A stretch of DNA of 7,966 nt, from positions 1 to 7,966 of the forward strand of contig CADBNG010000118.1 in assembly GCA_902795985.1 (NCBI GenBank), in the 5' to 3' direction. Made by a program: the position numbers and the translations under genes. The notes under the pieces were generated by a model that was not told where the DNA came from, ran no database searches, and was given only the letters and a program-made list of their open reading frames with translations. Position 1 is the first letter of the stretch. Each line of letters opens with the position of its first letter. The DNA is from an uncultured Lachnospiraceae bacterium (lineage in GTDB: Bacteria; Bacillota_A; Clostridia; Lachnospirales; Lachnospiraceae). Shown piece after piece: positions 1-6,446 of the stretch.

Positions 1-803
1 AGACGGTAGCTCGGAATACCGTAACGGAGCATTCCGCCCAGTTTGTTTCTTTTTTCATATACGGTCACGGCAAAACCTTTCAGGCGCAGGAAATAAGCCG
101 CGGTCAGTCCGGCAGGGCCTCCGCCGATAACGCCGATGCTCTTTCCGTTGTCCGGCGCGCATTCCGGGGCCGGGACAACCCCCGCTTTTTCCACCGCGTA
201 CCGTTTGATTCCCCGGATATTCAGGGCATCGTCCACGATCTGCCGGCGGCAGTGGCTCTCACAGGGATGCTCGCACACCAGGCCGCAGGTGGACGGGAAG
301 GGATTGTCCTTCCGGATCAGACGCACCGCATCCGCGCAGCGTCCGTCTTTAACCAGCGCCATATATCCGGGAATATCCACATTGGCCGGGCAGCCCGCCG
401 AGCAGGGAACGGAGGAAAAATGCTCGGTGCAGACCCCTTTTTCAATGTGGGAAAGATAATCGTCCTCAAACGCCGTCAGGCCGTTCAGCACCAGCTGGGC
501 CGCTTCAAATCCGATGGCGCAGTCCGCGGAATCATAGATTGCTTCGGCGCACTGCTTCACGTTTTTCAGGTCCTCCGCGTCGGCTTTTTTGTCCAGGATC
601 TTCTCCAGAAGGGAATGGAGCCGGTCCAGACCGATCCTGCAGGGGACGCATTTTCCGCAGCTCTGCGCCAGACAGAGCGCTACAAAGGAAGCCGTCAGAT
701 CCACCGGACAGCTTCCGAACGGAGAGGCGCCTCTCCTTCGGCTCAGGCACTCGTAAAGTTCATCCACTTTCTTCTGTGCCGGACTCTGTTGGTTAATGTA
801 CAT
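1..803 (-). CDS. SfrB/GltD-like Fe-S flavoprotein oxidoreductase, N-terminal 267 residues (runs off left edge)
   Basis: This is a partial gene: 267 codons are visible and the 3' end lies outside the window. The ATG at 803 follows GAGGG with a 5-base spacer. Residues 49-55 hold CGKCVPC, with a fourth Cys at 95 in DCAIGFEAA. This matches the 4Fe-4S segment at the C-terminus of NuoF-type NADH dehydrogenase subunits. Next comes a GltD-type Fe-S module (Cys 134, 138, 173, 177, 181, 185). A dinucleotide-binding GGGPAGL motif follows at about 227-233, in the expected beta-alpha-beta setting, and then LGGMLRYGIP, typical of the FAD domain in glutamate synthase small subunits. Proteins with this layout (SfrB of Geobacter and clostridial relatives) are cytoplasmic and pass electrons between NAD(P)H and a partner such as a formate dehydrogenase-like or [FeFe] hydrogenase-like subunit. 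The partner is not visible here. The family layout is clear; the substrate is not. Confidence 0.85.
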   Translation of the reverse strand, partial: MYINQQSPAQKKVDELYECLSRRRGASPFGSCPVDLTASFVALCLAQSCGKCVPCRIGLDRLHSLLEKILDKKADAEDLKNVKQCAEAIYDSADCAIGFEAAQLVLNGLTAFEDDYLSHIEKGVCTEHFSSVPCSAGCPANVDIPGYMALVKDGRCADAVRLIRKDNPFPSTCGLVCEHPCESHCRRQIVDDALNIRGIKRYAVEKAGVVPAPECAPDNGKSIGVIGGGPAGLTAAYFLRLKGFAVTVYEKRNKLGGMLRYGIPSYR

Positions 804-842
804 AGAATCCCTCACTTTCCTGTCGTAACCGGTTTCAGGTTC

Positions 843-875
843 CCGGTTTTCCCTTTGCCGCGGGAGAAAAACCGG
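843..875 (-). other. Hairpin in the leader of the Fe-S flavoprotein gene
   Basis: On the minus strand CCGGTTTT (875-868) pairs perfectly with AAAACCGG (850-843). After a 3-base bulge the stem continues with CCC (864-862) against GGG (853-851), closing an 8-base loop. No T-run follows, so this is not an intrinsic terminator. Another AAACCGG at 835-829 could compete for the same 5' arm. The structure sits about 40 bases upstream of the start codon and does not cover the GAGGG ribosome binding site at 813-809. It may be an mRNA-stabilising or regulatory structure; the function is unknown. I could not place a clear promoter between here and the terminator at 904. Confidence 0.4.
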
Positions 876-903
876 ATCCGCCGTCACCTGTCATCCAAGT
901 TGC

Positions 904-936
904 AAAAAGGGGACTGCCTTTACGACAATCCCCTTT
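904..936 (-). terminator. Intrinsic terminator of the thiolase gene
   Basis: Read on the minus strand, AAAGGGGATTGTC (936-924) pairs with GGCAGTCCCCTTT (918-906). This gives a 13-bp stem, including two G-U pairs, around a 5-base loop. It runs straight into a stretch of five T (908-904). It begins 25 bases after the thiolase stop codon. The strong GC core, small loop and T-tail make it a textbook rho-independent terminator. It separates the thiolase transcript from the oxidoreductase gene that starts at 803. Confidence 0.9.
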
Positions 937-961
937 AGTCTCAGAATTCAGTAGTCCCGGA

Positions 962-2161
962 TCAGTCGCGTTCTACCACGCAGGCGCATCCCATACCGCC
1001 GCCGATGCAGAGCGTTGCGAGGCCCTTCTTGGCATCCCTCTTCTGCATTTCATAAAGCAGGGTAACAAGGATACGGCAGCCGGAAGCTCCGATCGGATGT
1101 CCGATGGCAACAGCGCCGCCGTTGACGTTGACCTTTTCCATATCAAAGTTCAGATCCTGGGCAACCGCCATCGCCTGAGCCGCGAAAGCTTCGTTGGCTT
1201 CGATCAGATCCATGTCGGCTACTTCATAGTCGCACTTCGCCATGGCCTTCTTGACCGCTTCGATCGGGCCGAGTCCCATGTAAGCCGGATCTACGCCGCC
1301 GAGAGCGCCGCTTACCCATGTAGCCATCGGGGTAACACCCAGTTCCTTGGCCTTTTCTTCCGTCATAAGGACAACAGCCGCAGCGCCGTCATTGATACCG
1401 GAGGAGTTGCCGGCGGTGCACTTTCCGTTCGGGATGAAGGCGGGTTTTAATTTCGCCAGAACTTCCGGAGTGCTTCCGTCTCTGGGGCCTTCATCGGTAT
1501 CGAAAATCACGGTTTCCTTTTTCTTCTTCACTTCCACCGGAAGGATTTCATCTTTGAACTTGCCGGCCTTGATGGCAGCAATCGCCTTGTTCTGGCTCTT
1601 TGCGGAGAACTCGTCCAGAGCTTCACGGGTGAATCCGTATTTCTCGGCAATGTTCTCGGCAGTGGTGCCCATGTGATAGTTGTTGAACACATCCCAGAGT
1701 CCGTCGTTAACCATAACGTCTACCAGGCCCTTGGTGTTGTTGGCAACATCCATCTTCTTGCCGAAACGAAGCGCGGGGATCGCATAGGGAGCGTTGGACA
1801 TGCTTTCCATACCGCCGGCAACAACGATGTCCGCATCGCCGGACTTGATCAGGGCAGCGCCCATGTTCACGCAGTTCAGACCGGAACCGCAGACGATGTT
1901 GGCGGTCAGAGCCGGAACTTCAACCGGAAGGCCGGCCTTGATGGAAGCCTGACGGGCAACGTTCTGTCCGAGGCCTGCCTGAAGAACACAGCCCATGTAG
2001 ACCATATCCACTTTATCCGCCGGTACGCCAGCACGCTTTACGGCTTCTTTGATGACCATAGCGCCAAGATCCACTGCGCTGTAGCCAGCAAGAGATCCGC
2101 CCATGACACCGACAGGTGTTCTGACAGCACCGGCTATAACAACTTTACGTTCATTTCCCAT
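962..2161 (-). CDS. thlA: Acetyl-CoA acetyltransferase (thiolase), 399 aa
   Basis: This is a biosynthetic-type thiolase that condenses two acetyl-CoA to acetoacetyl-CoA. In anaerobic Clostridia that is the entry step to butyrate, butanol or related C4 pathways, although no other gene of such a pathway is in the window. The catalytic residues are all present: nucleophile C91 in NIVCGSGL, H354 in GHPIGASG and C385 in CIGGGMG, with NEAFA at 323-327. The length fits the family (about 390-400 aa). I chose the ATG at 2161 because GGAGG lies 9 bases upstream and the protein then begins with the usual [16 protein letters not shown]. An in-frame ATG at 2203 would add 14 residues unlike the family and lacks as good a site. 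The gene is monocistronic, with its own promoter (2279-2251) and a strong terminator (936-904). It could also be called atoB or phaA; the sequence does not separate these roles. Confidence 0.96.
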   Translation of the reverse strand: MGNERKVVIAGAVRTPVGVMGGSLAGYSAVDLGAMVIKEAVKRAGVPADKVDMVYMGCVLQAGLGQNVARQASIKAGLPVEVPALTANIVCGSGLNCVNMGAALIKSGDADIVVAGGMESMSNAPYAIPALRFGKKMDVANNTKGLVDVMVNDGLWDVFNNYHMGTTAENIAEKYGFTREALDEFSAKSQNKAIAAIKAGKFKDEILPVEVKKKKETVIFDTDEGPRDGSTPEVLAKLKPAFIPNGKCTAGNSSGINDGAAAVVLMTEEKAKELGVTPMATWVSGALGGVDPAYMGLGPIEAVKKAMAKCDYEVADMDLIEANEAFAAQAMAVAQDLNFDMEKVNVNGGAVAIGHPIGASGCRILVTLLYEMQKRDAKKGLATLCIGGGMGCACVVERD

Positions 2162-2168
2162 GATAGAT
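2162..2168 (-). other. Spacer of the strong ribosome binding site that fixes the thiolase start
   Basis: GGAGG (2175-2171) sits 9 bases upstream of the ATG at 2161. This marks 2161, not the in-frame ATG at 2203, as the true start. The interval listed lies within the spacer between the site and the ATG. Confidence 0.6.
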
Positions 2169-2250
2169 TTCCTCCGTTGAATGTTTAAAAATAATTGAAT
2201 CATTCCCGCCCGGCCGCAGCACCTGCATGAAGGGCAGAACCATCTTTTTA

Positions 2251-2279
2251 ACTATAAACAAGTACCGGTCTAAAATCAA
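2251..2279 (-). promoter_or_regulatory. Sigma-A-type promoter of the thiolase gene
   Basis: On the minus strand, TTGATT (2279-2274; 4 of 6 match to TTGACA) is separated by exactly 17 bases from TATAGT (2256-2251; 5 of 6 match to TATAAT). Transcription should start around 2245-2243, giving a leader of about 80 bases before the thiolase ATG at 2161. The GC-rich part of the leader (about 2235-2205) has no clear terminator or known riboswitch pattern that I can see. Confidence 0.75.
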
Positions 2280-2309
2280 GCGTCTGTCGCCTCAAATTCA
2301 AAGATTTCA

Positions 2310-2459
2310 TTATTTTCCCGTATCAGGATTCGTTTTCCGGTTTTCGCTCCTGTGCTCCACTGTCATACCGGGGCAAAGCACGGCCGGCCAGGCTTTTCGG
2401 GTCCGGATGAGCTCCTCTTTGGAAAGAGCCTCCCTGAAACGGGCCCTGTCTCCGGACAT
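2310..2459 (-). CDS. Possible small protein of 49 aa directly downstream of proA
   Basis: An ORF begins 3 bases after the proA stop codon. Its ATG follows AAGGGG with a 7-base spacer, so it is well placed for translation by ribosomes leaving proA. It encodes 49 residues starting MSGDRARFREALSKEEL. The first half looks helical and charged, with a WPAVLCPGM segment in the middle and a hydrophilic C-terminus. There is no signal peptide or membrane segment. I do not recognise a family. It could be a real last gene of the operon, a decayed remnant of a longer gene, or chance. The ribosome binding site and position favour translation; the short length and lack of a recognisable domain argue for caution. 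Confidence 0.35.
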   Translation of the reverse strand: MSGDRARFREALSKEELIRTRKAWPAVLCPGMTVEHRSENRKTNPDTGK

Positions 2460-2462
2460 GTT

Positions 2463-3710
2463 TTATCCCCTTACCTGTCCGTTTCCGTAGATAATATACT
2501 TCGTCGTGGTCAGCGCCGTCAGGCCCATCGGTCCTCTGGCATGAAGCTTCTGGGTACTGATGCCCACTTCCGCTCCGAACCCGAATTCAAAGCCGTCGGT
2601 AAAGCGGGTGGAAGCGTTCACATAGACGCAGGCGGCATCCACTTCGTTCAGGAATTTCCGGGAATTGTTATAATCGTTAGTGATAATGGCTTCGGAATGG
2701 CCTGTATTGTAGCGGTTGATGTGGGCAATCGCTTCTTCCACCGAAGAGACGGTTCTGACGGAAATGATATAGTCCAGATATTCCGTTCCCCAGTCTTCTT
2801 CCGATGCTTTCACCCCGCCCGGAATAAAGCGGATGGAGCGCTCGTCCGCCCGGATCTCCACGCCGGCTGCGGCAAGCCTCTCCGATAAAACAGGAAGAAG
2901 ATCTTCCAGCACGTCCTCATGAACCACAAGGGACTCGCAGGCGTTGCAGACGCCGACCCGCTGAGTCTTCGCGTTGAGGATAATATCCGCAGCCATGGAC
3001 AGGTCCGCCGTTTTATCCACGAAAATGTGGCAGTTGCCCGTCCCCGTTTCGATAACCGGAACCGTCGCGTTCTGAACAACGGCCCGGATCAGGCCGGCTC
3101 CTCCTCTGGGGATCAGGACATCCAGATAGCCCTCCATCTTCATGAATTCCGTAGCAACCTCCCGGGAGGTATCCGTGATCAGCGTCAGCGCCTCCGCCGG
3201 AAGTCCGCACTTTTCCAGAGATCCCCGCAGCACGTCCACAATGGCCATATTGGAGTGCAGCGCGTCGCTGCCTCCTTTTAAAATCACGGCATTTCCGGTC
3301 TTGAAGCAAAGTCCGAAAACATCCGCCGTCACATTCGGCCGGGCTTCATAAATGACGCCGACGACCCCGAGCGGTACGCGGACCTGGCCGATCAGAAGCC
3401 CGTTCGGCCGTTTTTTCATTCCGAGGACCTCTCCGATGGGATCCGGAAGGGCTGCGATCTGGCGAAGGCCCTCCGCCATTCCCGCAATTCTCTCCCCGGT
3501 GAGCAGCAGGCGGTCCAGAAGCCCCTGCGGCATATTGTTTTTCCTGCCGTTTTCCATGTCAACGGCATTTTTCTCCAGTATCGAACCGGCGAAGCTTTCC
3601 AGGTCCTTTGCGCAGGTCATCAGACATTCGTTCTTTTTTCCGGAAGGGAGGCCCGCCAGGATTCTCTGCGCTTCTTTCGCGTCCAGGGCCAGGGTGATCA
3701 GATTTGACAT
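2463..3710 (-). CDS. proA: Gamma-glutamyl phosphate reductase (glutamate-5-semialdehyde dehydrogenase), 415 aa
   Basis: ProA reduces gamma-glutamyl phosphate with NADPH to glutamate-5-semialdehyde, which cyclises to the precursor of proline. It is the step after ProB, and the two enzymes often work as a pair in the cytoplasm. The aldehyde dehydrogenase fold is intact: [16 protein letters not shown] at 113-128, ILKGGSDA at 143-150, and PRGGAGLIR at 201-209. The catalytic Cys is C255 in VGVCNACES. The C-terminal [19 protein letters not shown] (368-386) is characteristic. Length is normal for the family. The ATG at 3710 follows AAGGAGAG with about 7 bases of spacing. It lies 94 bases after ynzC and, with the upstream YbeY-ProB ORF, forms the proline part of the operon. 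No convincing terminator follows it. Confidence 0.97.
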   Translation of the reverse strand: MSNLITLALDAKEAQRILAGLPSGKKNECLMTCAKDLESFAGSILEKNAVDMENGRKNNMPQGLLDRLLLTGERIAGMAEGLRQIAALPDPIGEVLGMKKRPNGLLIGQVRVPLGVVGVIYEARPNVTADVFGLCFKTGNAVILKGGSDALHSNMAIVDVLRGSLEKCGLPAEALTLITDTSREVATEFMKMEGYLDVLIPRGGAGLIRAVVQNATVPVIETGTGNCHIFVDKTADLSMAADIILNAKTQRVGVCNACESLVVHEDVLEDLLPVLSERLAAAGVEIRADERSIRFIPGGVKASEEDWGTEYLDYIISVRTVSSVEEAIAHINRYNTGHSEAIITNDYNNSRKFLNEVDAACVYVNASTRFTDGFEFGFGAEVGISTQKLHARGPMGLTALTTTKYIIYGNGQVRG

Positions 3711-3751
3711 GCCGTTCTCTCCTTTTCACAGTATTCCTTACATTTTATCTT

Positions 3752-3784
3752 CTGCCGTACCGGCTCCGGAAGGCTTACCGGCAG
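3752..3784 (-). other. Small inverted repeat in the ynzC-proA gap
   Basis: On the minus strand CTGCCG (3784-3779) can pair with CGGCAG (3757-3752) across a GC-rich 21-base loop that contains the palindrome TCCGGA. No T-run follows, so it is not a terminator. It is the only structure I see in the 94-base gap, the longest inside the operon, and could mark an mRNA processing or stability point. Confidence 0.2.
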
Positions 3785-3804
3785 CCGGATCGTCCGTTTT
3801 TCGT

Positions 3805-4029
3805 TCAGTGGGACTTTTTCCGGGTTTCGGAATAGGTATCCTCCAGACGGGTTATCGTCCCGTCGGGCTCCAGAATATCGATATTGTCCAGCTGGGATTT
3901 CAGGTTTCTGCGGACCGCCGCGACGTATTCGGCGCGGAGCTGTACCTGTTCTTTGATTTCTTCTTCCGTCAGGCCTTCGGTCCTCTGTTTTCTTGCCAGT
4001 TCGTTGATCCGGTCCAGATTAATGTTCAT
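3805..4029 (-). CDS. ynzC: DUF896 / YnzC-family small protein, 74 aa
   Basis: This is a short, highly charged, mostly helical cytoplasmic protein of the DUF896 (YnzC) family. The N-terminal half, with INELARKQRTEGLTEEE at about 8-23 and then LRAEYVAAVRRNLK at about 31-44, forms the two-helix core typical of the family. DILEPDG (51-57) and a basic tail follow. Length is close to Bacillus subtilis YnzC. In B. subtilis ynzC is in the SOS-controlled yneA-yneB-ynzC operon, but the molecular function is not established. Here it lies 21 bases after the YbeY-ProB ORF and upstream of proA. The ATG at 4029 follows AGGAG with 6 bases of spacing. I see no LexA box nearby, so SOS control is not indicated here. 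Confidence 0.9.
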   Translation of the reverse strand: MNINLDRINELARKQRTEGLTEEEIKEQVQLRAEYVAAVRRNLKSQLDNIDILEPDGTITRLEDTYSETRKKSH

Positions 4030-4050
4030 GATGTTCTCCTGTTCCTGATT

Positions 4051-5421
4051 TCAGGCGTTTCCGCCGTTTTCAATATAATGAATGAGGAAGGATTCGTCCC
4101 TTTTGTTTGCCGTAAAGACCGTTCCCAGCGGCGCCCCGTCCACAATCCGGTGGATATTGGAAAAATCGTCGCCGGAAGCAATCACCATATCCGCCCCCCC
4201 GAAGGTGGAAATCGCGGCGGCGGAAATCTTGGTGGCCATCCCGCCGGTTCCGACGTCGCTGGCCGGCCCTTTCCCCATCCGGACCAGGCGGTCGTCGATG
4301 CGGTCCACGGTCTCAATGAACTCCGCGTCCTTGTTTTTGTTGGGATCATCGGTATAAAGTCCGTCAATATCGGACAGAAGGATCAGCAGATCCGCGCCGA
4401 CCACAAAGGATACGATGGCGGAAAGCCGGTCATTGTCCCCCAGCAGGGAGATCTGGTTGATCCCGTAGGTGGAAACCGTATCGTTTTCGTTCACGACGGG
4501 GATCACTCCCAGCCGGAACAGCTCTTCAAACGTGTTTTTCGCGTTGACGCGGCTGCTGTCGTTGACAATGTTTTCCTGGGTCAGAAGGACCTGGGAGCAA
4601 AGCTGGTTGTATTCCGAGAAAAGCTTCTGGTAAATCATCATCAGACGGGCCTGGCCCACCGAAGCGCAGGCCTGCTTGAAATTCAGCATGCCCTCTTTTT
4701 TCTCTCCCAGTGTATTGCGCCCCACCATGACCGCGCCGGAACTGACGAGGACCACGTCCTTTCCGCGGTTCCGAAGGTCAGTCAGCTCCCGGACCAGTTT
4801 TTCCGTCTTGACCAGGTCCAGTTCGCCGGTCTCCTTATGGGTCAGGGACGAAGAACCGATCTTGACGACGATCCGCTTTTTTTCACGGAACAGCCCGCGC
4901 ACCTCCTCAGGGGCGGGCTTCGGCTCGTTCTCTTCCTCCCGGGTAATACCGAGAGCCGAAAGAACGCTCTCCTGCTTCTCCTCCATGATCTTTTCCTCTT
5001 TGCGGGAATTTACATGGTCATATCCCAGCAGATGAAGCATACTGTGCACCACAAGGAAAGCGAACTCCCGTTTGCAGGAATGGCCGTACTCCTTTGCCTG
5101 GGAACGGACTTTTTCCAGGGAGATCACGATATCCCCCAGGAACAGCGCGCCCGTTTCCGGATCCGCCATTGCGTCTTCCGGAAGGATGCCGGGAATGGCA
5201 AACTCGATCATGGGGAAAGAAAGGACGTCCGTTTCCCTGTCGATGCCCCGGTGCTCCCGGTTCAGTTCGCGGATCTTTTTATTGTTGATCAGCAGGATCT
5301 CCGCTTCGCACTCTTCGGGGATATCTTCCTGCCGCAGGACTTCCTCCGCGGCAGCCTGCGCGATGCCGGCGTAATCCAGTCCGAGATCGATTCGTGTTTC
5401 TTTTTCAATATTGATGATCAT
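4051..5421 (-). CDS. ybeY-proB: YbeY endoribonuclease - glutamate 5-kinase (ProB) fusion, 456 aa
   Basis: One uninterrupted ORF holds two enzymes. Residues 1 to about 161 are a complete YbeY, the metal-dependent RNase of 16S rRNA maturation and ribosome quality control. It has HRGIDRETDVLSFP (57-70) and the zinc site H126-x3-H130-x5-H136 in HSMLHLLGYDH. After an acidic, Pro-containing linker (about 162-180), residues 181-456 are glutamate 5-kinase, which phosphorylates glutamate in the first step of proline synthesis. Its motifs are KIGSSSLT (187-194), VSSGAV (226-231), NENDTV (311-316), SDIDGLYTDDP (350-360) and GTGGMATKISAA (391-402). The kinase ends without the C-terminal PUA domain many ProB proteins carry. 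The start at 5421 follows AGGAG with 6 bases of spacing and overlaps the PhoH stop (ATGA). A GTG at 4902 (V174) could start ProB alone but has no usefully spaced ribosome binding site. Both domain calls are firm; a single polypeptide is the reading the sequence favours. Confidence 0.93.
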   Translation of the reverse strand: MIINIEKETRIDLGLDYAGIAQAAAEEVLRQEDIPEECEAEILLINNKKIRELNREHRGIDRETDVLSFPMIEFAIPGILPEDAMADPETGALFLGDIVISLEKVRSQAKEYGHSCKREFAFLVVHSMLHLLGYDHVNSRKEEKIMEEKQESVLSALGITREEENEPKPAPEEVRGLFREKKRIVVKIGSSSLTHKETGELDLVKTEKLVRELTDLRNRGKDVVLVSSGAVMVGRNTLGEKKEGMLNFKQACASVGQARLMMIYQKLFSEYNQLCSQVLLTQENIVNDSSRVNAKNTFEELFRLGVIPVVNENDTVSTYGINQISLLGDNDRLSAIVSFVVGADLLILLSDIDGLYTDDPNKNKDAEFIETVDRIDDRLVRMGKGPASDVGTGGMATKISAAAISTFGGADMVIASGDDFSNIHRIVDGAPLGTVFTANKRDESFLIHYIENGGNA

Positions 5422-6446
5422 CGTCCGCTCCTTTTCGTGCCGTTCTGCCTCCTGCTGCCGCGCTCTGTTCCTTCCGATCCCGAATGCTTCTTTTCGTATT
5501 TTTCATAAGCCTCGACGATCTGCTGCACCAGCGGATGCCGGACGACGTCCCTGCTGGTCAGTGTGCAGAAAGCGATGCCTTCAATCTTCTTCAGCACCTC
5601 GGCGGCAATATCCAGCCCGGACTTTACCCCGGGGGGAAGGTCCTTCTGGGAAAGGTCCCCGGTCACGATGACCTTGGAACCGAAGCCGATCCGGGTCAGA
5701 AACATCTTCATCTGGGCCTGGGTCGTATTCTGGGCTTCATCCAGGATAATATAGGCGTTGTCCAGCGTCCTGCCTCGCATATAGGCAAGGGGCGCCACTT
5801 CAATCAGCCCTTTCTCCATGTTTTTCTGGAAGTTCTCCGCTCCCATGATCTGATACAGGGCATCGTAAAGCGGTCTTAAATACGGATCGATCTTGCTCTG
5901 CAGGTCTCCGGGAAGAAAGCCCAGCTTTTCGCCCGCCTCAATCGCCGGCCGGGTCAGAATAATACGGTTTGCCTCCTCATTGCGGAACGCGGTAATGGCC
6001 ATTGCCATGGCCAGATAAGTCTTTCCGGTACCGGCGGGCCCGATACCGAAGGTGATCATGTTGTTCCGGATACTCTGCACATACTCTTTTTGTCCCAGTG
6101 TTTTCGGGACGACGGGTTTGCCGGTCACCGTATGGCAGATGCATTCCTGGTCCAGCCCGGTCAGGAGCTGCTCCTTTTCCGAAAGGAACATGGAAATGCG
6201 GTAATTCACGGCCTGTTCCGTGATTTCCGCGCCTTTTTCCCTCAGAACGACGAGTTCGGCAAGCACGCCCTTCGCTTTTTCCACCGCTTCCTTCTGACCG
6301 AGGATCCGAAGGGAATCCCCCCGCATGATCAGGGAAACGTGAAAGGCCCGTTCGATCTTTTTCGCGTACTGATCGTAGCGTCCCAGCACTTCCGCCGCGT
6401 CTTCCGCGGTAATTTCCATTCTTTCTTCAAAAACCGTTTCACTCAT
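5418..6446 (-). CDS. phoH: PhoH-family (YbeZ/PhoL-like) ATPase, 342 aa
   Basis: This is a cytoplasmic P-loop ATPase of the PhoH family, associated with RNA metabolism; bacterial copies next to ybeY are thought to act with YbeY. An N-terminal region (about 10-70) resembles the small KH-like segment of YbeZ-type proteins. The ATPase follows, with Walker A GPAGTGKT (136-143), ILTRPAIEAGEKLGFLPGD (163-181), Walker B IILDEAQN (233-240) and VTGDLSQKDLP (261-271). The last 23 residues are hydrophilic and rich in Lys, Arg, Ser and Gly, a likely disordered basic tail. The ATG at 6446 overlaps the DUF2284 gene by 8 bases, and the stop overlaps the YbeY-ProB ATG by 4 bases, which indicates tight translational coupling. 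A second ATG (residue 10) is possible but is less well supported. The biochemical activity of this family is only partly known. Confidence 0.95.
   Translation of the reverse strand: MSETVFEERMEITAEDAAEVLGRYDQYAKKIERAFHVSLIMRGDSLRILGQKEAVEKAKGVLAELVVLREKGAEITEQAVNYRISMFLSEKEQLLTGLDQECICHTVTGKPVVPKTLGQKEYVQSIRNNMITFGIGPAGTGKTYLAMAMAITAFRNEEANRIILTRPAIEAGEKLGFLPGDLQSKIDPYLRPLYDALYQIMGAENFQKNMEKGLIEVAPLAYMRGRTLDNAYIILDEAQNTTQAQMKMFLTRIGFGSKVIVTGDLSQKDLPPGVKSGLDIAAEVLKKIEGIAFCTLTSRDVVRHPLVQQIVEAYEKYEKKHSGSEGTERGSRRQNGTKRSGR

Noticed and set aside
532..750. Minus-strand ORF of 72 codons inside the flavoprotein gene
   Set aside because: It is out of frame with the Cys-motif protein, has no ribosome binding site and has no domain.
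252..938. Plus-strand ORF of 228 codons opposite the Fe-S flavoprotein gene
   Set aside because: The minus strand encodes a clear Cys-motif protein here. The plus-strand translation has no family features and runs through the terminator.
1673..2188. Plus-strand ORF of 171 codons opposite the thiolase gene
   Set aside because: It is an antisense shadow of a well-conserved thiolase, with no independent support.
2162..2203. Longer thiolase start at 2203 (14 extra residues)
   Set aside because: GGAGG lies 9 bases before the ATG at 2161 and the family N-terminus begins there; the extra residues do not resemble thiolases.
4051..4902. Separate proB gene starting at GTG 4902
   Set aside because: The GAGGA preceding it abuts the codon with essentially no spacing, and no stop codon ends the YbeY frame. 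It is kept only as an alternative in the fusion entry.
3352..5508. Plus-strand ORF of 718 codons opposite ybeY-proB, ynzC and the start of proA
   Set aside because: It spans four recognisable minus-strand coding segments and the gaps between them, has no recognisable domain and has no ribosome binding site. Long antisense frames arise easily opposite GC-rich codon usage.
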